A stretch of DNA of 9,986 nucleotides, from contig CAMYWZ010000019.1 of the NCBI GenBank assembly GCA_947302945.1, positions 1-9,986 of the forward strand, given 5' to 3'. A program made the position numbers and the translations under genes. The stretch is from an uncultured Bacillota bacterium. GTDB taxonomy: Bacteria; Bacillota; Clostridia; Peptostreptococcales; Anaerovoracaceae. Shown here piece by piece: positions 1 to 5,406 of this stretch. Each line of letters opens with the position of its first letter. Within the stretch, counting starts at the first letter, position 1. The notes beneath the pieces are model-generated. The model did not search any database. It saw only the letters and a program-made list of their open reading frames with translations, and had not been told where the DNA came from.

Positions 1-110
1 AAAGTCGCTTAATTGCGTGGCCCGTCTTTTGTCTAACCTTTTGGGGTCAGTTCAAGTCCCGGGTTTTTTATTGCGCGGCCACACATTTTTCAGCGGGAAA
101 CAGGCTTTTA

Positions 111-119
111 TGGTATACT
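111..119 (+). promoter_or_regulatory. Extended -10 promoter for the lipoprotein gene
   Basis: TGG followed by TATACT (114-119) is an extended -10 element one mismatch from TATAAT. I see no good -35 hexamer 16-18 bp upstream (the region reads CAGCGG), which is tolerated with an extended -10. The predicted start is near 125-127, about 30 nt before the ATG. It would serve the lipoprotein and possibly, by read-through, the ferredoxin-flavoprotein-reductase genes downstream. Confidence 0.5.
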
Positions 120-138
120 GACAAGGTAAACAGTATAC
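113..138. promoter_or_regulatory. Perfect palindrome, candidate operator of the lipoprotein promoter
   Basis: GTATACTG (113-120) and CAGTATAC (131-138) are exact reverse complements separated by 10 nt. The left arm contains the likely -10 element and the spacer covers the predicted transcription start. A dimeric repressor bound here would block initiation. The position relative to the lipoprotein start (20 nt upstream) and the arm symmetry are seen directly; operator function and the identity of any regulator are inferred. No T-tract follows, so it is not a terminator. Confidence 0.5.
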
Positions 139-157
139 ACTTTGAAAGGAGATAATC

Positions 158-1036
158 ATGAAGAGGACAATCAGCATTTTACTCGTTATCGCGCTTGCTC
201 TCGCAATGCTTTCAGGCTGCGGAAGCAGCGGCACGTCCATCGCCAAGGACCTTAAAGTCATGGGGATGAGCTTCAAAGTCCCGAAGGGATGCACCGAAAT
301 GTCTCGCTACGTCAACGCGAAAACAGACGGGTCTATCATCGAAAAGGACATACTGTTCGAGTTTGAGGACGGCAGCAACCTTGGCTACGCGTTCATGCCG
401 GACCAGGATCTGAGCAAGCTCATCGATCTTTCCACGCTCGAGTCGACCAAGGTCGGCGGGAACACCTTCTATTACTACACTTCCGGCAACAATTACGCGG
501 CCTTCGTCCAGGTGGACGATGACCTTTACGGTATCAAGTACTATACCACTAAGGATGACCACTCGATGCTGGACGACGCGATAAAGGCAGTCAAATTCAG
601 CAAGGAGAAGAAGACCGTCGTCGACGAGATAGATCTCGGAAAGATCAAGTACGACACGAAGAGCGGCGGAACGGTCATTGGTATCGCCACCACCCGCACC
701 GAAGACACCAAAGGCAACCTGACGGGTTTCGAGGTGCAGTGGGAGTATGGCGAGAAGGAAGACACCACCGACTACAGGTTCATAATCGAATGGCACAAGA
801 ACACCTCGATAGACGATCTTCTGGATCCGGAGAAGGAATATTCGGATGAGAAGGTCGGCGGCAAAGACGCAAAAGGGCGCGCTGATTCAAGCGGTGCCAT
901 CTATGATTACTTCATCCAGGTGGGCAAGGACGTGTACGAGATAGTGAACAACGGAAAGTCCGGCTGGCTGGGCGTCACCCGCACCGACGCTTCCAAGGAG
1001 GCGTTCAAAAAGTTCGTGGAGAACATCAAGTTCTAG
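158..1036 (+). CDS. Secreted lipoprotein with two tandem related halves, function unknown
   Basis: A 292-residue protein. Residues 1-21 are a type II (lipoprotein) signal peptide: basic MKRT, a hydrophobic stretch, then lipobox L18-S-G-C21. C21 should be lipidated, leaving a mature ~272-residue protein on the outer face of the membrane, with a short GSSG linker. AAAGGAG (145-151) lies 6 nt before the ATG, which fixes the start. The mature part seems to be an internal duplication. Residues ~32-147 and ~159-292 both run through a beta-rich stretch, a KVGG motif (98-101 and 232-235), a YxxFxQVxxDxYxI-like strand region, and a closing helix ending KF (147) or KF (292). I do not recognise a named family. 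No enzymatic motif is visible, so a binding or sensing role is only a guess. The ferredoxin gene begins 32 nt downstream with no terminator between, so co-transcription is possible. Confidence 0.9.
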   Translation: MKRTISILLVIALALAMLSGCGSSGTSIAKDLKVMGMSFKVPKGCTEMSRYVNAKTDGSIIEKDILFEFEDGSNLGYAFMPDQDLSKLIDLSTLESTKVGGNTFYYYTSGNNYAAFVQVDDDLYGIKYYTTKDDHSMLDDAIKAVKFSKEKKTVVDEIDLGKIKYDTKSGGTVIGIATTRTEDTKGNLTGFEVQWEYGEKEDTTDYRFIIEWHKNTSIDDLLDPEKEYSDEKVGGKDAKGRADSSGAIYDYFIQVGKDVYEIVNNGKSGWLGVTRTDASKEAFKKFVENIKF

Positions 1037-1068
1037 GCAGACAGCGCAGGATCAGAGCGGAGGTCAGA

Positions 1069-1314
1069 ATGATCAATACGAAACACCGGATAGAGTTTTA
1101 CCCGGAGAAGTGCGTCGGCTGCCAGCAGTGCTACAAGGGCTGTTTCGTCGACGTTATCCGCTGGGACGCGGAGAAAAAGCAGCCTGTCTTCAAGTACGTT
1201 GAGGACTGCGAGCGCTGCTTCTTCTGCGAGTTCATGTGCAAGAAGGATGCCATAAAGGTGGTGCCGGACTACGCGAGCGAGCACCTTATGCAGTCCTTCG
1301 ACGGATGCAGGTAA
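1069..1314 (+). CDS. Small 2x[4Fe-4S] ferredoxin-type electron carrier subunit
   Basis: An 81-residue protein with two C-x2-C-x2-C-x3-C clusters: C15, C18, C21, C25 and C47, C50, C53, C57. This is the bacterial dicluster ferredoxin pattern, though neither fourth cysteine is followed by the usual proline. The linker between the clusters (residues 26-46) is longer than in minimal clostridial ferredoxins. GGAGGT (1059-1064) lies 4 nt before the ATG. The stop codon overlaps the ribosome binding site of the flavoprotein gene 10 nt downstream. A ferredoxin paired directly with an AprA/fumarate-reductase-type flavoprotein recalls the AprB-AprA arrangement of adenylylsulfate reductase, where the small Fe-S subunit exchanges electrons with the flavin. 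By analogy this is probably the dedicated electron donor or acceptor of the next gene product. It is cytoplasmic: there is no signal peptide. Confidence 0.9.
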   Translation: MINTKHRIEFYPEKCVGCQQCYKGCFVDVIRWDAEKKQPVFKYVEDCERCFFCEFMCKKDAIKVVPDYASEHLMQSFDGCR

Positions 1315-1324
1315 GGAGGGCGCC

Positions 1325-3763
1325 ATGGAAAGATATGATAAAACAAGCTGCGACGTCCTCGTGATAGGCGGCGGCATAGGCGGGCTTTCGGCGGCGGTCT
1401 CTGTCAAGGAGCACTGCCCGGAGGCGGACGTGCTGGTGGTGGAGAAGAACTTCGCCGGCTACGCTGGCAAGGCCAACAGGGGCGGCGGCGTGCTGCAGTT
1501 CTTCGACCTTGAAAAGGTGGACCCGATGGGCTTCGCCTTCTTCCACACCAAGAACATAGGCGCGGACTTTACCGACCAGGAGCTTATGGCAAAGTACGTC
1601 TCGATGAACAACGGGATGATGGCCAAGCTGGAGTCGTGGGGCGTCAACATGCCCAGAAACGACGACGGCAGCTACAAGATAATGCAGACCGGCCCGATGA
1701 CGGCCATGATATGCATAGATCTGGACGTTACCTTAAGGGTAAGGCGCACGGCCGAGAAGAAGGGCGTGCGCTTCATGGACAAGACCGCCATGGCGGACCT
1801 TCTGACAGACGGAGGAAGGGCTGCGGGTGCGGTCGTATTCAGTGTGCTGGACGGAAAGTTTACTGTGATCAGCGCAAAGAAGGTGGTACTGGCCACTGGA
1901 AGCCAGGATTACCGCATAGGCTCCATGTGGAGCAGCGGCAGGGGCGACGGCATAGCGGCCGCCTACAGGGCGGGGGCTGTGCTTCGCAACACCGAGTTCG
2001 GCAACTTCGCGCAGCTCGTGAGGGTGCGCAGCCACAATGAGGTGGTCTTCGGCGAGAACTACATGTTCAACGCCAAAGGCGAGTACCTCACCCCGCACTT
2101 CCAGGCTCACCGCGAGACCGACATCAGCAGCCGCGCCATACGCGAGTGGTACGATCAGATGAAGGCCGGAAACGGCCCGGTGCATCTGGACTTCATGGGC
2201 GAGGAGGCCGGCGACAATTCGCTCGAGCGCCAGTGGGAGCGCCCCTACGGCAAGAAGTTCCGCGTCCTGAACGACACGAACGGCGCCGCTGTGGACAAAG
2301 ATCTTGAGGTGGCGCCCATGTTCATAGGCGAACAGTCCCCGGTAAAGGTTGACCATGGCATGAACACCACCATCGAGGGGCTCTACGCCATAGGCGACTG
2401 CAGCTACTGCGGCTCGGCGCTGGCAGGCGCGGTCCCGGCTCCCCCGGGAAGGAACCGCGGCTCAGGCATACTCAACGCGGTGTTCTCGGCGCTTCTGGCG
2501 GCGGAAGACATAGGAAAGAAAGGGCTCGGCGGAAAGGCTGCAAAGGTCTGCGAGGCGCAGGTCGAAGCGGCTGTCGCAAGAGTGGAGGCCCCGATGAAGC
2601 GCCCGGAGGGCGTTTCGGCCAAGGACGTCATCGCCCTCGTCCAAAAGGCCATGGCTCCTGTGGAGCTGTCGGTCTGGATGAAGAAAGATCGCATGGATAA
2701 GGCCATGGGCTTCATCGAAGAAGCTAAAGAGCTTGCCCCGAAGATGCACGCGGCGGACCTTCACCAGACCCTCGAGTGCCTGGAAGCGGAAGCCATGGTG
2801 CTTTCTGCCGAGATGCACTACAGGGCATCGGAGATGCGCAAGGAGTCGCGCGGCTGGTTCCTGCGCGAGGACTACCCCGAGACCGACAACGAAAACTGGC
2901 TCAAATGGATCAACGTGCAGTGCGTGGACGGCAAAATGACGTTCAGCACCGAGGACCTGCCGGTCGAAAAGTGGCCCATGAAGCCGGACCACCTCGTCCC
3001 CATCAGCGAGGAGGAGAAAAAGTCCCCGCTTTACAAGTGGTTCCTGCGGCCCATGACGCCCCCCGCGCCGGTAAAATACGCGGCTGCAGCAGCGCCTGCG
3101 GACGGCAGCCTGGGCCTTCTGCCCTACGATATGAACAGGCTCTTCGAGCCTGGCTACCTGCCTCTTGAGGCGGGCTTCTGCAATCTTCCGGACGGCGGCG
3201 GCATGCTCGCCAACCTTACGGACATGCCCGGGGTCACGGTCGAGATGTTCGACTGGTGGTTCGCGTGGCACGGCCTTGAGCCCATGCGCTACAAGATCTG
3301 GAACCACGAAGATCACTACTACTGCCTCACCAGGAACCCGGAGATCAGCGCGGACAAGAGCCTTCCCATGAAGAAGCGCTACTGGGACACCGTCCACGAC
3401 GTCCGCGAGGACGTGGGACTGGGCCTGGAGCGCATAGCCATCAACTTCAGGAACCCTGCGGACATAGGCTTCGATCCGGCGCTCCTTAAGGACTTTGGGG
3501 GCACCATAGTCTGCGCCGGCAACGATCACAACCCGGTCATCATGTGCCACTTCGTAAGGCCAACGGAGCGCGGCGTGGAGCTTCGCACCCGTTTCTGGAT
3601 GGGCTACAGCGTCATAGGCGGAAAGCCTGTCAAGGTCATCCCCGACGGCATGCAGTTCCCGCTGATTCCGGTGCAGGCTCTGCTGGCGCACAACATAAAG
3701 GAATTCACCAACCTGGCAGCCATACTGCCTGAACTTTACGCAGGATACGGCAAGGATTTTTAG
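1325..3763 (+). CDS. FAD-dependent oxidoreductase (fumarate reductase/AprA type) fused to a DAPG/phloretin hydrolase-like domain
   Basis: An 812-residue cytoplasmic protein. AAGGAGG (1313-1319), overlapping the preceding stop codon, sets the ATG. Residues 9-41 form the FAD Rossmann motif (GGGIGG 15-20, ribose-binding E40). LYAIGDC (353-359) and GRNRGSG (375-381) are the closing FAD-binding elements of the FAD_binding_2 family and resemble AprA. Residues ~400-570 match the succinate dehydrogenase/AprA C-terminal helical domain (ESRGWFLREDYP 507-518). A Pro/Ala-rich linker with five alanines (586-590) leads to residues ~598-812. These carry the signature MPGVTVEMFDWWFAWH (634-649), a Tyr/His-rich segment after it, NDH (733-735), and a terminal HNIKE (H789, E793). 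That is the pattern of the zinc-dependent DAPG hydrolase PhlG and phloretin hydrolase family. The usual catalytic Arg of the RDxxSR motif is Thr265. Substrate unknown: reduction or oxidation plus hydrolytic C-C cleavage of a polyketide or polyphenol-like ring is inferred. Fold assignment is fairly secure for the FAD part and good for the hydrolase part. Confidence 0.88.
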   Translation: MERYDKTSCDVLVIGGGIGGLSAAVSVKEHCPEADVLVVEKNFAGYAGKANRGGGVLQFFDLEKVDPMGFAFFHTKNIGADFTDQELMAKYVSMNNGMMAKLESWGVNMPRNDDGSYKIMQTGPMTAMICIDLDVTLRVRRTAEKKGVRFMDKTAMADLLTDGGRAAGAVVFSVLDGKFTVISAKKVVLATGSQDYRIGSMWSSGRGDGIAAAYRAGAVLRNTEFGNFAQLVRVRSHNEVVFGENYMFNAKGEYLTPHFQAHRETDISSRAIREWYDQMKAGNGPVHLDFMGEEAGDNSLERQWERPYGKKFRVLNDTNGAAVDKDLEVAPMFIGEQSPVKVDHGMNTTIEGLYAIGDCSYCGSALAGAVPAPPGRNRGSGILNAVFSALLAAEDIGKKGLGGKAAKVCEAQVEAAVARVEAPMKRPEGVSAKDVIALVQKAMAPVELSVWMKKDRMDKAMGFIEEAKELAPKMHAADLHQTLECLEAEAMVLSAEMHYRASEMRKESRGWFLREDYPETDNENWLKWINVQCVDGKMTFSTEDLPVEKWPMKPDHLVPISEEEKKSPLYKWFLRPMTPPAPVKYAAAAAPADGSLGLLPYDMNRLFEPGYLPLEAGFCNLPDGGGMLANLTDMPGVTVEMFDWWFAWHGLEPMRYKIWNHEDHYYCLTRNPEISADKSLPMKKRYWDTVHDVREDVGLGLERIAINFRNPADIGFDPALLKDFGGTIVCAGNDHNPVIMCHFVRPTERGVELRTRFWMGYSVIGGKPVKVIPDGMQFPLIPVQALLAHNIKEFTNLAAILPELYAGYGKDF

Positions 3764-3764
3764 C

Positions 3765-4943
3765 ATGAATTACCGCAAGGACCGCCTTGGCGGCGACATT
3801 TCGATACTCGGCTTCGGATGCATGCGCTTTACGACGAAGGCGGGGCGCATAGACCTGGACAAGGCGCAGGAGGAGATCCTGGCTGCTTTTGAAGCGGGGG
3901 TCAACTATTACGACACGGCCTACATCTACCCGGGCTCGGAGGCTGCCATCGGCGAGATCTTCGAGCGCACAGGCATCCGGGACAAAATAAAGATAGCCAC
4001 TAAGCTGCCTCAGTACCTTATCAAGAGCCGCGAGGCGGCCGAAAAGATCTTCACCGAGGAGCTCAGGAGGCTGCGCACGGACCACGTGGATTACTACCTG
4101 ATGCACATGCTCAGCAGCGCGCAGACCTGGCAGCGCCTGTGCAGTCTCGGGATAGACGAGTGGCTCCGCGAAAAGCAGGCAGCCGGGCAGATACGCCAGG
4201 TGGGCTTTTCCTACCACGGAAACTCCGACGCATTCTGCGAGCTTTTGGACGCCTGGGACTGGGATTTCTGCCAGATCCAGTACAACTACCTGGACGAGCA
4301 CAGCCAGGCCGGACGCACGGGGCTTGAAAAGGCTGCTGAGAAGGGCATACCTGTTATAATCATGGAGCCGCTGCGCGGAGGGAAGCTTGTAAACAAGCTG
4401 CCGGCAGCAGCGCTCAGGGCGTTCGAGAGCCATGAGCCAAAGCGCAGCCCGGCCGAGTGGGCCTTCAAGTGGCTGTGGGATCAGCCGGAGGTCACCTGCG
4501 TGCTTTCGGGCATGAACTCGCTGCAGATGGTCCGCGAGAACTGCGAAAGCGCCGCCGCTTCGGCGGCCGGCGAGCTTACGGAAGCGGACCGGGATATGCT
4601 TAAGAAGGTCGTCGCCGCGATCAACGAGAAGATGAAGGTCGGCTGCACCGGCTGCCGCTACTGCATGCCCTGCCCGAAGGGCGTGGACATCCCCGGCACC
4701 TTCGCTGCCTACAACACCCGATATTCTGAAGGGTGGTTCGAAGCAGAGCGCGAGTACGTAATGTGCACGCTTCTGCGCAAGGTGCCTACTTCAGCCTCGC
4801 TGTGCGTGCGCTGCGGAAAGTGCGAACAGCACTGCCCGCAGGGCATAGCCATAAGGGACGAGCTGGAGGGCGCCAGAAAGGTGCTCGAAGGCGTCCCATA
4901 CAAAATCGCGAAGGTATTCGCCCCCCTGGTAATGAAACAGTAA
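3765..4943 (+). CDS. Aldo/keto reductase with C-terminal 2x[4Fe-4S] module
   Basis: A 392-residue protein. The N-terminal ~280 residues are an aldo/keto reductase TIM barrel with the full catalytic tetrad D50, Y55, K80, H114 and the NYYDTAYIYPGSE-type motif around D50. The C-terminal ~100 residues hold two cluster motifs: C294, C297, C300, C303-P and C347, C350, C353, C357-P. This architecture is a known subclass of anaerobe aldo/keto reductases, in which the clusters may pass electrons instead of relying only on NAD(P)H. The start is 1 nt after the flavoprotein stop, with no separate strong ribosome binding site, so it is probably translated by coupling. It likely reduces a carbonyl produced or used by the flavoprotein-hydrolase; that is inference from position. 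The substrate cannot be read from sequence. Confidence 0.92.
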   Translation: MNYRKDRLGGDISILGFGCMRFTTKAGRIDLDKAQEEILAAFEAGVNYYDTAYIYPGSEAAIGEIFERTGIRDKIKIATKLPQYLIKSREAAEKIFTEELRRLRTDHVDYYLMHMLSSAQTWQRLCSLGIDEWLREKQAAGQIRQVGFSYHGNSDAFCELLDAWDWDFCQIQYNYLDEHSQAGRTGLEKAAEKGIPVIIMEPLRGGKLVNKLPAAALRAFESHEPKRSPAEWAFKWLWDQPEVTCVLSGMNSLQMVRENCESAAASAAGELTEADRDMLKKVVAAINEKMKVGCTGCRYCMPCPKGVDIPGTFAAYNTRYSEGWFEAEREYVMCTLLRKVPTSASLCVRCGKCEQHCPQGIAIRDELEGARKVLEGVPYKIAKVFAPLVMKQ

Positions 4944-4953
4944 CAAAACACCG

Positions 4954-4977
4954 GAGCCGGCCCTCATGAGCCGGCTC
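4954..4977. terminator. GC-rich hairpin, probable shared terminator between convergent genes
   Basis: GAGCCGGC (4954-4961) pairs with GCCGGCTC (4970-4977), 8 bp with an 8-nt loop, starting 10 nt after the aldo/keto reductase stop. No U-run follows immediately on the plus strand; the nearest T-rich stretch is 5001-5010. On the minus strand the hairpin is followed by GGTGTTTTG. It lies between the convergent aldo/keto reductase (plus) and DUF4177-like gene (minus), so it can serve both, but it is an imperfect intrinsic terminator. Confidence 0.6.
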
Positions 4978-5019
4978 TGATGTTCTGTGGGTACAGTGTA
5001 TTTTATTTTTCATTAAGCT

Positions 5020-5181
5020 TTATTGGTTCATCGCCCTGTCTCTTTCGAAGGTTATCATCAGGTGGACCCACCAGTAAGACCAGTAGGTGACGCATTTTAC
5101 TGTCCAGCCCTCGGCTGCCATGCTGTTCATTATCATTTCAGCATCTTTCTCGTTAGTCTTTATCATCCTGTATTCTTTCAT
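5020..5181 (-). CDS. Small DUF4177-like protein (53 residues)
   Basis: Reading the minus strand from the ATG at 5181-5179 gives an open frame of 53 codons ending TAA at 5022-5020. It begins MKEYRMIK, continues with a helix around EKDAEMIMNSMAAEGW, and closes with a strand ending HLMITFERDRAMNQ. The pattern 'start-eYk, amphipathic helix, AAEGWtV, then a V/ITfER strand' is that of the small DUF4177 family, whose function is unknown; assignment is from memory of the family. A strong AAAAAGGAG (5199-5191) sits 9 nt upstream of the ATG, which supports real translation. The segment YWSYWWVH is unusually aromatic, with three Trp and two Tyr within eight residues. It is convergent with the aldo/keto reductase and divergent from the BTAD regulator. 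No signal peptide or membrane helix is seen. Confidence 0.8.
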   Translation of the reverse strand: MKEYRMIKTNEKDAEMIMNSMAAEGWTVKCVTYWSYWWVHLMITFERDRAMNQ

Positions 5182-5199
5182 GGTTGTGTTCTCCTTTTT

Positions 5200-5310
5200 A
5201 CGCTTTTATCGTACTGCGCAAAGCGGCTTTGTTCCATGGCCTTTGCGGCAAAATAATGGTCCATAAAAAGTGTTTTCAGGCAAATTACCACTGTTTTTAC
5301 GTAAAAGCGT
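5200..5310. repeat. Inverted repeat enclosing a foldable ~110-nt element
   Basis: ACGCTTTTATCGT (5200-5212) is the reverse complement of ACGTAAAAGCGT (5299-5310) apart from one bulged T. Inside it are CGCAAAG (5217-5223) pairing with CTTTGCG (5241-5247), and AAAAAGTG (5265-5272) pairing with CACTGTTTTT (5289-5298) with a small bulge. Together these can draw a three-way junction. The outer right arm is shared with the terminator hairpin just downstream, so the two folds exclude each other. Seen directly as complementarity; an RNA role is inferred, and a pair of protein binding sites is the alternative. Confidence 0.45.
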
Positions 5311-5332
5311 CGCGTCATTGGACGCTTTTTTT
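5303..5332 (+). terminator. Intrinsic terminator, plus strand
   Basis: AAAAGCGTC (5303-5311) pairs with GACGCTTTT (5321-5329) around a 9-nt loop, and the T-run continues to 5332, giving seven consecutive T after the GC part of the stem. This is a classic plus-strand Rho-independent terminator. No plus-strand gene ends just before it: it lies about 360 nt past the aldo/keto reductase and before the BTAD promoter. It would stop either read-through or a short untranslated transcript. Confidence 0.7.
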
Positions 5333-5333
5333 C

Positions 5334-5363
5334 TTGTAATTAAATGTAAAAAGAGTATATAAT
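5334..5363 (+). promoter_or_regulatory. Promoter of the BTAD regulator gene
   Basis: A perfect TATAAT (5358-5363) lies 18 bp after TTGTAA (5334-5339; 4 of 6 matches to TTGACA). The predicted start is near 5370, giving a ~37-nt leader before the ATG at 5407. It begins right after the T-run of the terminator at 5303-5332, so the regulator gene is insulated from upstream transcription. Confidence 0.75.
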
Positions 5364-5406
5364 AAAGCATCAATAATCATGTTCATTGCGGCAAGAGGAG
5401 CAGAAA

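Noticed and set aside
43..69. tRNA-like TTCAAGT loop and a C/G block before six T at the left edge
   Set aside because: The five bases on either side of TTCAAGT do not pair, so there is no T-arm. As a terminator only 3 GC pairs can form before the T-run. Not supported as either.
12..80. Near-identical 11-mers ATTGCGTGGCC (12-22) and ATTGCGCGGCC (70-80)
   Set aside because: A single short pair with one mismatch, no further copies or mobile element nearby; chance is a sufficient explanation.
2462..3766. Long minus-strand open frame (434 codons) opposite the flavoprotein
   Set aside because: Shadow of a GC-rich gene; the plus-strand frame has clear FAD and hydrolase motifs, and the minus product has low-complexity Arg/Val/His-rich sequence with no ribosome binding site.
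5023..5256. Plus-strand 77-codon frame opposite the DUF4177-like gene
   Set aside because: No ribosome binding site at its ATG and no recognisable sequence; the minus-strand gene here is better supported.
5386..5406. Upstream TTG start for the BTAD regulator
   Set aside because: It would place the strong AGAGGAG site inside the coding frame; ATG at 5407 has ideal spacing.
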